In this document: piece by piece, positions 43,017-52,096 of the stretch
How the letters are laid out: the number at the start of each line of letters is the position of its first letter
How positions within the stretch are numbered: position 1 is the first letter of the stretch
Assembly (NCBI RefSeq): GCF_042680605.1
Contig: NZ_JBHUEE010000001.1
Coordinates: forward strand, 558,001-622,000
Length of the DNA: 64,000 bases
Direction: 5' to 3'
From: Allobogoriella deserti
GTDB lineage: Bacteria > Actinomycetota > Actinomycetes > Actinomycetales > Actinomycetaceae
Program-made: the position numbers and the translations under genes
Notes under the pieces: generated by a model
What the model was told of the DNA's origin: nothing
Databases searched by the model: none
The model's input: only the letters and a program-made list of their open reading frames with translations

Positions 43017-44393
43017 TCACCCCGTCCTCTCGCTGCTCGCCGCCCGGGCCAGGGCAACGTCCAGCCCTTCCTTGCGCATGCGGACGTCGATGTAGGTCAG
43101 GGCCACGACCGCGGCCATGAACGGCGTCGTCAGCGCGGAGACGAGGACCTGGAGCACGTTCATCACGATCGAGATGACGACGAGCGTGTCCGGACCGACG
43201 GGGACCAACGAGGTGAGGGCCGAGACCGGCACGAGCATCGCCACGGAGAGGATGACCACGATGAGCGTGGCGAGGATCATGATGCCGAAGATGCGCCAGA
43301 AGTGGCCGCGGCTCAGTCGCCAGGACCGCCCGATCGCCGCCGCGGGGCCAATCCGCTCGAGCATGAGCGCGGGTGAGGCCAGCATGAAGCGGACCACGAA
43401 GTAGGCGATGGCCACCAGGAAGCCGAGATACGCCACGAAGATCACCGGCACCAGGGCGAACGGGCTGGCGTCGAACACCTGGATGAGCAGTGCGGTCAGG
43501 ATCGCGACGGCGGCGGCGAGCACCATGAGACCGACGAAGGACAGCAGGGCGAGCAGCACCGTCAGTCCGACCAGTCGCCAGAGCTGGCCCTTCGCGGCGC
43601 GCCAGATCTGCCCGATCGTCGCCACCCGGCCGACCACCGACTCGCTCACCGAGACGATGAGCAACGCCGTGAGCACGATGGAGGCCACGAAGACGCCCAG
43701 GACGGCGAAGAGCGCCCCCACCGTCGAGGCGAGCAGGCCCGTGCCGAGGGCCTGCATGCCGATGTCGGCAGCGCCCTGGCCGAGAAGGGGAAGCAGAGTC
43801 GCGTTCATGATCAGGGCGATGACGGCGGCCTCGATCACCGCCGTCACGCCCATGATCAGCAGGGACAATCCGAACGTCGCCTTCGGGTTCGCCCGGATGG
43901 CCCGGAATGCGCCGTCGAGGATCTCCCCGACACTCATCGGCCGCAACGGGATGATGCCCGGCCGGTCACCGGGATGGAAGCCCGGCGGTAGCGATTGGCT
44001 CGACGGCGTGCCGTACTGGCCGTAGCGGTACTGATCGGCTCCGGTCGGCGCGGGCGTGCCGGTCCAGGAGTCGGCGCCCCACGACGGCACGGCCCCGGAC
44101 GGCTGCCCGTAGGCCCCGTACCGGTTCTGGTCTCCATCCCCGCTCTGGCCGTCCTGGGCCGGCCAGCCGTACTGGCTGGGTTGGCCGGGTTGTTCAGGTT
44201 GACCGTACTGCCCGTACTGCCCGTACTGCCCGTACTGCCCGTACTGCCCGTACTGCCCGTACTGCCCAGGCTGCCCGTACTGGTTCGGCTGGCCGGACTG
44301 ACCGTGGGTGCCTTGCTGCGGCGGTTGATCCTGCGGGCCGAAGCGTCCGGCGTCGTCGGGCGGCTCGCCGCCCTCCGGCCTCCAGCCGCTCAT
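43017..44393 (-). CDS. Membrane protein with (GQY) repeats and GlpQ-type membrane domain
   Basis: 458 aa. A long Gly/Gln/Tyr/Pro-rich cytoplasmic N-terminus (residues 1 to about 135) with seven perfect GQY repeats, then PLRPMSVGEILDGAFRAIRANPKATFGLSLL, the hallmark of the glycerophosphodiester phosphodiesterase membrane domain family, and about six spans. No catalytic GDPD domain is present. Function unknown; first gene of the MoxR cluster on this strand, divergent from mtrA. Confidence 0.82.
   Translation of the reverse strand: MSGWRPEGGEPPDDAGRFGPQDQPPQQGTHGQSGQPNQYGQPGQYGQYGQYGQYGQYGQYGQYGQPEQPGQPSQYGWPAQDGQSGDGDQNRYGAYGQPSGAVPSWGADSWTGTPAPTGADQYRYGQYGTPSSQSLPPGFHPGDRPGIIPLRPMSVGEILDGAFRAIRANPKATFGLSLLIMGVTAVIEAAVIALIMNATLLPLLGQGAADIGMQALGTGLLASTVGALFAVLGVFVASIVLTALLIVSVSESVVGRVATIGQIWRAAKGQLWRLVGLTVLLALLSFVGLMVLAAAVAILTALLIQVFDASPFALVPVIFVAYLGFLVAIAYFVVRFMLASPALMLERIGPAAAIGRSWRLSRGHFWRIFGIMILATLIVVILSVAMLVPVSALTSLVPVGPDTLVVISIVMNVLQVLVSALTTPFMAAVVALTYIDVRMRKEGLDVALARAASSERTG
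44203..44265. repeat. Seven tandem 9-bp repeats inside coding sequence
   Basis: CCGTACTGC is repeated seven times without a mismatch, encoding GQY repeats on the minus strand. DNA-level identity suggests recent slippage. The unit is a multiple of three, so copy changes keep the frame. Confidence 0.95.
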
Positions 44394-44491
44394 CCGATCG
44401 TCCTCCCTGCTGTGCCCCCGAGGCAGGCCCTATCGTCGCACGTCCCGGTGCCGCGGTCAGGCTGGTCCGCGCCCGTGCGCCCACGAGGGAT

Positions 44492-44505
44492 GGGAACATG
44501 TCCCC
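44492..44505. promoter_or_regulatory. Near-palindrome abutting the mtrA start
   Basis: GGGAACATGTCCCC, with one mismatched pair, ends directly before the mtrA ATG. It covers the RBS (GGGAAC/GGGATGGG area), so it could be a protein operator or fold to mask the start. No known consensus is claimed. Confidence 0.35.
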
Positions 44506-45189
44506 ATGAGTGTCAATCTGCTCGTGATCGACGACGACACCGCGCTCGCGGAGATGATCGGCATCGTGATGGAGGCCGAGGGGTACAGCGTGGCGTACTG
44601 TGCCGACGGCGCCCAGGCGCCTGAGGTGTTCCGCGCCGAGCAGCCTGATCTGGTGCTGCTCGACCTCATGCTGCCGGGCCTGGACGGGATCGAGATCTGC
44701 AAGATCATCCGGGCCGAGTCCGACGTCCCGGTGGTCATGCTGACCGCCAAGTCGGACACCCTCGACGTGGTCGCCGGCCTGGAGGCCGGAGCGGACGACT
44801 ACATCTCCAAGCCGTTCAAGCCCAAGGAGCTCGCCGCCCGCGTCAAGGCACGGCTGCGGCGCCAGGAGAACCCCGAGCCGGAACGGCTGCGGATCGGCGA
44901 TCTCGAGATCGACGTCGCCGGGCACGAGGTGACCCGTGACGGGCACGCCATTGCCCTGACACCGCTCGAGTTCGATCTCATCGTGGCCCTAGCACGCAAA
45001 CCGTGGCAGGTCTTCAGCCGCGAGGTCCTGCTCGAGCAGGTCTGGGGGTACCGGCACGCGGCCGACACCCGGCTGGTCAACGTCCACGTGCAGCGGTTGC
45101 GCGCCAAGGTGGAGAAGGACCCCGAGCACCCCGAGGTCGTCGTGACCGTCCGCGGGGTCGGCTATCGGGCGGGGGCGCCCCACGAGTGA
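44506..45189 (+). CDS. mtrA: Response regulator MtrA
   Basis: 227 aa. Receiver domain with phosphoacceptor Asp53 (LVLLDLMLPGLDG) and Lys in YISKPFKPKEL, and an OmpR-type winged helix (EVLLEQVWGYRHAADTRLVNVHVQRLRAKVEKD). The sequence is close to actinobacterial MtrA, which controls cell-wall, division and osmotic-stress genes. mtrB overlaps its stop by 4 bp. Confidence 0.95.
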   Translation: MSVNLLVIDDDTALAEMIGIVMEAEGYSVAYCADGAQAPEVFRAEQPDLVLLDLMLPGLDGIEICKIIRAESDVPVVMLTAKSDTLDVVAGLEAGADDYISKPFKPKELAARVKARLRRQENPEPERLRIGDLEIDVAGHEVTRDGHAIALTPLEFDLIVALARKPWQVFSREVLLEQVWGYRHAADTRLVNVHVQRLRAKVEKDPEHPEVVVTVRGVGYRAGAPHE

Positions 45190-46949
45190 CCGAGGACCTC
45201 GGCGGACCGCCCCCCGCCGGACCACGCGTCGGATCGGTGCCGCATCCCGCCGGCCCGGCCACCACCTACCGCCCGCCGGCGCGCCGCTCGGCGCTACGCC
45301 GGCGGCTGCGGCGCAAGTTGCTGCGGCTCATGCAGAGCTGGCGCTCCTCGCTGACCGTCCGGGTCGTCTCCACCACAGTCCTGGGCGGCCTTCTCGCCCT
45401 CGGGATCGTCGGCGGTGTGCTGTCCGCGCAGATCCGCGAGGGGCTCTACGAGGAGCGGGTCGACCAGATGCTGCAGGACGCCGCGCTCCAGCGCCAGGAA
45501 GCGCAAGAGATGTTCGACTCCTCCACCGCGACGACGAGTCAGGACGTCCAGGGCGTGGCCAACGACTGGCTGGAGAGCCTCAGTCTGTCCGGTACCGACG
45601 CGGACTACGCGTACCTGCGCAGCTCGCCGAGGTCCGATTCACCCGTGGACTTCCAGGACCTGGTCAACGTCGGCGGCTACGACCTGCCGAGCCTGGTCAG
45701 CGAGGACCTGAGCACCGCCGTCGAGGAGGAGGGCGGGCAGCACTGGCAGCCGATCTCGCTGCCCACGCCGGACGGCGAGGTGCCCGGCATCGTGGTCGGT
45801 GCGCCGGTGACCCTGCCGGCCGCCGGCGACGCCCAGGAGCTTTACCTCTTCTACAGCCTGCAGACCGAGGAGGAGACCCTCGGGCTCGTCCTGCAGGTGC
45901 TCGCCGTCGGCGCGCTCGCGATCGCCGTCCTGCTCGGCGCCATGACGTGGGGCATCACCCGGTGGGTGCTGCAGCCGGTCACCGACGCCGTACTCGCCGC
46001 CGAGCGGCTCGCCGACGGTGAGCTCGACGAGCGGATGGACGTACGCGGACGGGACGAGCTCGCCCTGCTCGGCCAGTCCTTCAACGAGATGGCCGCCTCG
46101 CTCCAGCGCCAGATCGAACGGATGGAGGAGCTCTCCCGCCTGCAACAACGCTTCGTCTCCGACGTCTCGCACGAGTTGCGCACGCCGCTGACGACCATCC
46201 GCATGGCAGGCGAGCTCATCCACGAGAGCCGGGAGAGTTTCGACCCGGCGGTGCGGCGCTCGGCGGAACTGCTGCACGCGCAGCTGGACCGGTTCGAGTC
46301 GATGCTCGCGGACCTGCTGGAGATCTCCCGCTTCGATGCCGGCGCCGCGATCCTGGAGGTCGAGGAACGCGATGTGCGCGACCTCGTCGGACACGTCGTC
46401 GACCTGACCGCGATCCTGGCCGACGCGAAGGGGTCACCGCTACGCGTCGACGCGCCGGACGAGCCGTGCACCGCCGCCGTCGACTCCCGCAGGATCGAGC
46501 GCGTCCTGCGCAACTTGCTCTCCAACGCCATCGAGCACGGTGAGGGCCAGCCGATCGAGATCACTGTCGCCGCCAGCAACTCCGCCGTCGCCGTGCGGGT
46601 CCGGGACCACGGCGTGGGCATGGACGCCGACGCCGCGTCCCACGTCTTCGACCGGTTCTGGCGCGCCGACCCGGCCCGGGCACGCACCACCGGGGGCACC
46701 GGCCTCGGGCTGGCGATCTCGCTGGAGGACGCCCGTTTGCACGGCGGCAGCCTCGAGGCGTGGTCCCGCCCGGGCGAGGGGGCCTCGTTCCTACTCACCC
46801 TGCCGCGGCGGGCCGGCGCCGACATCGGCGTGCGGCCGTTGCGGCTGGAGCCGGACGAAGACGCGCAGGACCGCCCGGAGCAGAACCCGAGCGTCATCGT
46901 GTCCTCGGACGGGCCGTCCCTGACCAGGACCTCGGAGGAGAACGGATGA
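45186..46949 (+). CDS. mtrB: Sensor histidine kinase MtrB
   Basis: 587 aa, GTG start. Spans near residues 56 to 78 and 232 to 255 flank an extracellular sensor; then HAMP, H-box VSDVSHELRTPLTTIRMAGE (His near 328), N-box NLLSNAIEHG, G1 DHGVGMD and G2 GGTGLGLAIS. It phosphorylates MtrA. The stop overlaps lpqB, whose product is a known MtrB-interacting lipoprotein in mycobacteria. Confidence 0.95.
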   Translation: MTEDLGGPPPAGPRVGSVPHPAGPATTYRPPARRSALRRRLRRKLLRLMQSWRSSLTVRVVSTTVLGGLLALGIVGGVLSAQIREGLYEERVDQMLQDAALQRQEAQEMFDSSTATTSQDVQGVANDWLESLSLSGTDADYAYLRSSPRSDSPVDFQDLVNVGGYDLPSLVSEDLSTAVEEEGGQHWQPISLPTPDGEVPGIVVGAPVTLPAAGDAQELYLFYSLQTEEETLGLVLQVLAVGALAIAVLLGAMTWGITRWVLQPVTDAVLAAERLADGELDERMDVRGRDELALLGQSFNEMAASLQRQIERMEELSRLQQRFVSDVSHELRTPLTTIRMAGELIHESRESFDPAVRRSAELLHAQLDRFESMLADLLEISRFDAGAAILEVEERDVRDLVGHVVDLTAILADAKGSPLRVDAPDEPCTAAVDSRRIERVLRNLLSNAIEHGEGQPIEITVAASNSAVAVRVRDHGVGMDADAASHVFDRFWRADPARARTTGGTGLGLAISLEDARLHGGSLEAWSRPGEGASFLLTLPRRAGADIGVRPLRLEPDEDAQDRPEQNPSVIVSSDGPSLTRTSEENG

Positions 46950-48652
46950 GTCGCCAGCGAATCTCCCCCGCGCGGCGGCGCGGCGCCGTCGCCGTCCTGC
47001 TCGCCGTCGTCCTCCTCGTCGCCGGCTGCGCCAGCCTGCCCCGGTCCGGTCCGGTCACCGCCTCCGACCCGGACCTCCCGGCGCCGCAACCTGTCGGCTT
47101 CCTCGCCCGCGGCCCTCAGCCGGGCGCCTCCCCGGAAGAGATCGTCGAGGGCTTCCTCGCCGCCTCCGCCGCCGGCTACAGCGACGACTTCGTCGTGGCC
47201 CGCACGTTCCTCACCGGCGCGGCCGCCGACACCTGGCAGCCACTGGCGCAGGTGCGCGTCTACGACGAGGAGCCCGAACTCACCCGCGGCGACGACGGCG
47301 GCGTGCACCTGTCGGTGGGGGCGGCTGCCTCCGTCGACGGCGCCGGCCGCTATACGGAGGCGAGCGAGGACGCGACCATCGACGCCGACTTCACCCTGGC
47401 GCGCAACGCCCAGGGGGAGTGGCGCATCGCCGGGCTGGACGACGGCGTGCTGCTGTCCGCGGCCAACTTCAGTTCCATCTACACCGAGTCCGCCCTGTAC
47501 TTCCTCACGCCGGACCGGCAGGCGCTCGTGCCGGAGACGCGCTGGTTCCCCCAGGAGAACCTCGCGACCTCGCTCGTCAGCGCCCTGCTCGAGGGGCCGT
47601 CGCCCTGGCTCGAACCGGGTGTCGCCACCGCCGTGCCGGTCGGGACCCGGATGGTCGTCGAGTCCGTCACCGTGACCGACGGCGTCGCGCGGGTCGATCT
47701 GTCCGCGGACTCTCTCTCCGCGGACGGCCGTGAGCGCGCGCTGCTGTACGCGCAGGTCCAGACCACGTTGGGAGCCGTCGCGGAGATCCAGGACGTCGAG
47801 ATCACCGCGGCCGGCGCTCCGTTCGAGGTGAGTCAGACCGCACCGGACCTCTCCAGCTATCCCTATACCTCCGGCGCCACCCTCGCCGTGAGCGAGGGCA
47901 CCCTTGTCGACGTCTCTGGTGGCGAGGCCACGCCGCGCCCGGGTTCGGACCTGCTCAGCGGCATGGACCTGCACGATCCCGCCGTCGGCTACGAAGGACA
48001 GACCGCAACCACAGCGGTGCTGGACGGGAACGATCGCCTCATCAGCGCGCCACCCAACGGTGACCAGCCGATCATGCTCGCCGAGGGCACGAACCTCGTC
48101 GCACCGTCGGTCGACCGGTTCGGGTGGGTGTGGACGACACCTACCCAGAACGAGGGCAGCCTCCTCGCGGTGCTCGCCAACGGTGACCTGGTCGACGTCG
48201 CCGCCTCCTGGCTCGAGGGCGGCCAGGTGCGCGCGGTCCGGGTCTCCCGTGACGGCGCCCGCATGGCGGTGGCCTGGGTCGAGAACAACGGAGACCTCGT
48301 CCTCGACCTCGCGTCCGTGGTCCGGACCCCCAACGGTGTCCCGCAGCACCTCGGGGAGCCGGTGCGCGTGGGGGAGAACCTCAGCGACGTCACGGACCTG
48401 GCATGGACGGAGGAGAACACCCTCGCAGCCCTCGGCACCTCGTCCCTCTCACCGGAGCCGGCCGTCCACCTCGTCCATCTCGGCGGCCCCACCGAGGTGA
48501 TCCCCGCCGTCGAGGGCGTCGCGTCCCTGACCGCGGGACGCGGTGAACGCTCGCTCGTGCTCGCCACCGCCGGCGGTCAGCTCTATGAACGCAACGGTCC
48601 CGCGTGGCGCCTGGTGCACAGCGGCGCCACCGATCCGGCCCTGCCGGGCTGA
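46946..48652 (+). CDS. lpqB: Lipoprotein LpqB
   Basis: 568 aa. Lipobox VAGC with Cys28, an N-terminal GerMN domain (WFPQENLATSLVSALLEGPSPWLEPGVATAVP; later VARVDLSADSLS) and a C-terminal beta-propeller-like region. LpqB binds the MtrB sensor domain outside the membrane. ATG 46,946 overlaps the mtrB stop, completing the standard mtrA-mtrB-lpqB operon. Confidence 0.95.
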   Translation: MSRQRISPARRRGAVAVLLAVVLLVAGCASLPRSGPVTASDPDLPAPQPVGFLARGPQPGASPEEIVEGFLAASAAGYSDDFVVARTFLTGAAADTWQPLAQVRVYDEEPELTRGDDGGVHLSVGAAASVDGAGRYTEASEDATIDADFTLARNAQGEWRIAGLDDGVLLSAANFSSIYTESALYFLTPDRQALVPETRWFPQENLATSLVSALLEGPSPWLEPGVATAVPVGTRMVVESVTVTDGVARVDLSADSLSADGRERALLYAQVQTTLGAVAEIQDVEITAAGAPFEVSQTAPDLSSYPYTSGATLAVSEGTLVDVSGGEATPRPGSDLLSGMDLHDPAVGYEGQTATTAVLDGNDRLISAPPNGDQPIMLAEGTNLVAPSVDRFGWVWTTPTQNEGSLLAVLANGDLVDVAASWLEGGQVRAVRVSRDGARMAVAWVENNGDLVLDLASVVRTPNGVPQHLGEPVRVGENLSDVTDLAWTEENTLAALGTSSLSPEPAVHLVHLGGPTEVIPAVEGVASLTAGRGERSLVLATAGGQLYERNGPAWRLVHSGATDPALPG

Positions 48653-48742
48653 GCGTCCACACCGGCGGTCGGGCCGTCCTGTCATCCACAGCCCGGCGGA
48701 CGTGTCCGGCGGACGGCACGGCGCGGCTGCCAGGCTGCGCCC

Positions 48743-49498
48743 ATGAGCGTTCGCACGGCCGCGACCGAGGCCGTCTCCCTGCTGCTTCCGGTGGAATGCG
48801 TCGGGTGCGGCCGCTGGGACGTCTCGCTGTGCGAGGAGTGCGAGGCCGTGCTGCGCCGTCGCCCGGTGCGGTGCGAACAGCAGACCGTGCTCCTCTCGGG
48901 AGCGGGGACGAGGCCGGTCCTGCCCACGTGGTCGGTCGGCCCGTACCGAGGCGTGCTGCGCGCCACGGTGCTCGGCTGGAAGACCCATCGCCGCAGCGAC
49001 ATCGCGCCCAGAGTGCTGCGAGCCGCTGCCGACGTCGCCGCGCAGTGGTCCGCCGACCCAGATCTGCGGGAGCTGCTCGGCGACGAGCCCTGTGTGGTCG
49101 TCGTGCCGGCACCCTCCGGCTGGCGGCGCCGACTCGCCCGCAGGCTCGTGGTCGGTGACTTGGCCGACGCCGTCGCCCGCGGCCTGGCGAGCGGCGCACC
49201 GGGACCGCGGGAGCTGCTGGTCGCCGACGTGCTGCGACGTCGGGGCGGGCCGGCTCATCAGGCCGGGACCGGCGCACGCGGGCGCGTGGTCAATCGAGAC
49301 GGGACGGTCCGGTGCCGGGCCGGACTCCCGGCCGAGATGGCCGTGCTGCTGGTGGACGACGTCGTCACCACCGGCGCGACACTGTCCGCCTGTGCCGAGG
49401 CGGTCCGGGCCGCTGGCGGACGTCCGGTGGCCGCCTTCACCCTCGCCTCCACCGAGTCCCCGACCGGTTCGGGCCGCGCACTGCGAGGAGCACGGTGA
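48743..49498 (+). CDS. ComF-family phosphoribosyltransferase-like protein
   Basis: 251 aa. Zinc site C19-x2-C22 and C30-x2-C33 (CVGCGRWDVSLCEEC), and PRPP-binding loop VLLVDDVVTTGATL near the C-terminus. ComF proteins are linked to DNA uptake or nucleotide salvage. It follows lpqB after 90 bp, as in related actinobacteria. Confidence 0.9.
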   Translation: MSVRTAATEAVSLLLPVECVGCGRWDVSLCEECEAVLRRRPVRCEQQTVLLSGAGTRPVLPTWSVGPYRGVLRATVLGWKTHRRSDIAPRVLRAAADVAAQWSADPDLRELLGDEPCVVVVPAPSGWRRRLARRLVVGDLADAVARGLASGAPGPRELLVADVLRRRGGPAHQAGTGARGRVVNRDGTVRCRAGLPAEMAVLLVDDVVTTGATLSACAEAVRAAGGRPVAAFTLASTESPTGSGRALRGAR

Positions 49499-49713
49499 GA
49501 CTCCGCCCGGGCCCCCAGACGGTGTTGCGAAGCGATTTCGCGCTGCGGGTCCCGTTCGGCCGCGATCGGTACTAGCGTGACCCTATGGAGGGCACTGTCG
49601 GACCCCGAGGACGCCGCGAAGGAGCGCGAACCGGGTCCGGCCGGGGGGAGGTGGTCGCCGCGTCGCAGGTCCGCGCGTGACCGCCCGCGGATCGTCTCAG
49701 CAGGTCAATCAGG

Positions 49714-49730
49714 GCAGGAGTCCCTCCTGC
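49714..49730 (+). promoter_or_regulatory. Hairpin in hpf leader
   Basis: GCAGGAG (49,714 to 49,720) pairs perfectly with CTCCTGC (49,724 to 49,730) across a 3-nt loop, ending 26 bp before the hpf start. The 5' arm carries an RBS-like AGGAG, so it may compete with the true GAGGAG site. The rest of the 258-bp gap shows no clear gene. Confidence 0.4.
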
Positions 49731-49756
49731 TCTCGCGCCCCCTCGAGGAGGACACC

Positions 49757-50446
49757 ATGGAGATCGTCGTCAAGGGCCGTAACACCGAGATCGCGGACCG
49801 CTTCCGCACCCACGTGGAGGGCAAGCTGACCAAGGTCGCGCAGCTCGCCCCGCGGGCGCAGCGGGTCGAGGTAGAGCTCACGCACGAGCGCAATCCGCGC
49901 CTGGCGGAGGTCTGCGAGCGGGTGGAGATCACCGTGCGCGACCGCGGTCCGGTCATCCGCGCGGAGGCGAAGGCCTCCGACCGTTACGGAGCCCTCGACC
50001 TCGCCTCGGGCAAACTGCTCGAGCGTCTCCGCCGATCCCGTGACCGTCGCAAGAACCACCACCGTCGCCGTCCCTCACGCGCTCAGGGAGGGGCGCCGCT
50101 CCCGGAGCCCGCCGAGGCCGCACAGGAGGCCACGGAGATGCCGGACCACCCGGTGGCGCCGACCGCGCCCGGGGAGAGCGTCGAGGCACAACTGGGCGAC
50201 TCGCCCGTCATCGTGCGCCAGAAGCTGCACGACGCCGAGCCGATGACCGTGGACCAGGCCCTGTACGAGATGGAGCTGGTGGGCCACCCCTTCTACCTCT
50301 TCATCGACGCCGAGACGGGACAGCCCTGCGTCGTCTACCACCGGCACGGCTGGACCTACGGCGTCATCCGGCTCAACACCGTCACCGGCGCTGCGGACGG
50401 CGAGGCTACCAACCACGTACGCAGGCCAGCGGCGCGCGCGAGCTGA
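49757..50446 (+). CDS. hpf: Ribosome hibernation promoting factor, long form
   Basis: 229 aa. N-terminal S30AE domain (MEIVVKGRNTEIADRFRTHVEGKL) binds the 30S decoding centre; C-terminal domain (VIVRQKLHDAEPMTVDQALYEMELVGHPFYLFIDAETGQPCVVYHRHGWTYGVIRL) mediates 70S dimerisation. ATG 49,757 has GAGGAG 7 bp before. It is usually raised in stationary phase. An upstream hairpin may tune translation. Confidence 0.95.
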   Translation: MEIVVKGRNTEIADRFRTHVEGKLTKVAQLAPRAQRVEVELTHERNPRLAEVCERVEITVRDRGPVIRAEAKASDRYGALDLASGKLLERLRRSRDRRKNHHRRRPSRAQGGAPLPEPAEAAQEATEMPDHPVAPTAPGESVEAQLGDSPVIVRQKLHDAEPMTVDQALYEMELVGHPFYLFIDAETGQPCVVYHRHGWTYGVIRLNTVTGAADGEATNHVRRPAARAS

Positions 50447-50552
50447 CGCGCGGCGCCTGCCGGTCCAGCGGGAGAGGTCCGGGCCGGTCCATCCGGGCCG
50501 GCCCGGCTCTGTGCCCGTGCGGGTCCGGGAGGGGGTTCGTAGACTCCGGCAG

Positions 50553-51386
50553 ATGACCGTCCACGTCGGTATTTCCGGTTGGCGGTACGCGCCGTGGCGC
50601 GGCACGTTCTACCCCCGAGGCCTGCCTCAACGCGGTGAGCTCGGCTACGCAGCCGACCGGCTCTCCTCGGTGGAGATCAACGGGTCGTTCTACTCGTTGC
50701 AACGGCCGGCGAGCTTCCGTTCCTGGTACGAGGAGACACCCCCCGGATTCCTCTTCGCTGTCAAGGGGGGCCGGTTCATCACGCACATGAAGAAGCTCGC
50801 CGGGGTGGACGGTGCGCTGGCGAACTTCTTCGCCTCCGGCGTCCTGGCGCTGCGCGAGAAGCTCGGCCCGGTCCTGTGGCAGCTGCCGCCGACCCTCGGG
50901 TTCGACGCCGAACGGATCGGCGACTTCCTCGCGCGGCTGCCGCGTACCACGACCGATGCTGCTGCACTGGCGGCCGGCCACGACCACCGGGTCCCGGACC
51001 CGTGGACGCAGACGGACCAGGAGCGCCCGCTGCGCCACGCGCTCGAGGTGCGGCACGCCAGCTTTCACGACCCGGCCTTCGTGCGACTGGCGAGCGCCCA
51101 CGGCGTGGCCGTTGTCGCGGCCGATACCGCCGGCAGGTGGCCGTTTCTCGAGGAGTTGACCGCCGATTTCGCCTACGCCCGCCTGCACGGCGACGAGGAG
51201 CTGTACGTCAGCGGTTATGACCCGCCGGCGCTGGACATGTGGGCGGCTCGCGTCCGGCGATGGCACGAGACCGGCCGGGACGTCTATGTCTATTTCGACA
51301 ACGACACCAAGGTCCGGGCCCCGGTGGACGCCATCGCCCTGACCGAACGACTGGCGGACCTCGTCCCGGCCCGGGTGGTGGCGTGA
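50553..51386 (+). CDS. DUF72 family protein
   Basis: 277 aa. VGISGWRYAPWRGTFYPRGL at the N-terminus, EINGSFYSLQ, FLFAVKGGRFITH and the C-terminal VYVYFDNDT are DUF72 (YecE-like TIM barrel) features. Function is unknown, with suggested links to DNA repair or nuclease activity. ATG 50,553 is used; its stop overlaps the UdgX start as TGATG, hinting at shared function. Confidence 0.9.
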   Translation: MTVHVGISGWRYAPWRGTFYPRGLPQRGELGYAADRLSSVEINGSFYSLQRPASFRSWYEETPPGFLFAVKGGRFITHMKKLAGVDGALANFFASGVLALREKLGPVLWQLPPTLGFDAERIGDFLARLPRTTTDAAALAAGHDHRVPDPWTQTDQERPLRHALEVRHASFHDPAFVRLASAHGVAVVAADTAGRWPFLEELTADFAYARLHGDEELYVSGYDPPALDMWAARVRRWHETGRDVYVYFDNDTKVRAPVDAIALTERLADLVPARVVA

Positions 51387-52015
51387 TGGCCCCCGGCGCG
51401 GAGGAACGGCCCGGCGCCCAGCGGTGGGTCCCGGCCGAGGGTGACGTCGACGCGCTACGCGCCGCGGCACCCGGATGCCGGGGTTGCGAGCTGTGGGCCG
51501 ACGCCACCCAGGTGGTCTTCTCCGCGGGCCCTTCCGACGCGCGCGTCGTGCTGGTGGGGGAACAGCCCGGAGACAGGGAGGACCGCGAGGGCGAACCGTT
51601 CGTCGGTCCCGCCGGCCGCGTGCTCGCCGATGCCCTCGCCGCCGCCGGCATCGACCCCGAGAGCGTCTACACGACCAACGCGGTCAAACACTTCCGGTTC
51701 GTCGACCGTGGAAAGCGGCGCATCCACAAGAAGCCCGGCGTCGCCCACCTCCAGGCCTGCGGGCCCTGGCTCGCCGCCGAGCTCGCGGCCGTCCGACCCG
51801 AGGTCGTCCTCTGCCTGGGCGCGACGGCCGCGCGCGGGGTGCTGGGCCGCGCGGTCCGGATCGGCGACGTTCGCGGCGAGGTGCTCGAGGGCGAGGAGGC
51901 CGCCCCTCGGGTGGTGGTCACCACCCATCCGTCGGCCGTCGTGCGCCTGCGCGGCAAACCGGAGTTCGATGCGGCGTTCGAGGAGTTCGTCGCGGACCTG
52001 CGCGCCGCCACCTGA
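51386..52015 (+). CDS. udgX: UdgX-type uracil-DNA binding protein
   Basis: 209 aa. Motif A GEQPGDREDREGEPFVGPAGRVL, the UdgX-specific basic loop KRRIHKKP, and motif B THPSAVVRL. In UdgX the loop His forms a covalent bond to the abasic site after uracil removal. The C-R-G-C pair (GCRGCELW) supports the family 4/UdgX iron-sulfur cluster. ATG 51,386 overlaps the DUF72 stop. Confidence 0.92.
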   Translation: MAPGAEERPGAQRWVPAEGDVDALRAAAPGCRGCELWADATQVVFSAGPSDARVVLVGEQPGDREDREGEPFVGPAGRVLADALAAAGIDPESVYTTNAVKHFRFVDRGKRRIHKKPGVAHLQACGPWLAAELAAVRPEVVLCLGATAARGVLGRAVRIGDVRGEVLEGEEAAPRVVVTTHPSAVVRLRGKPEFDAAFEEFVADLRAAT

Positions 52016-52096
52016 GGGGCGGCGAGCGGTGGCTGCGCTCCACGACGTCCTCGCCGCCACCGGCACATGTCAGTGGCACCCGGCAGGATTCGCACG

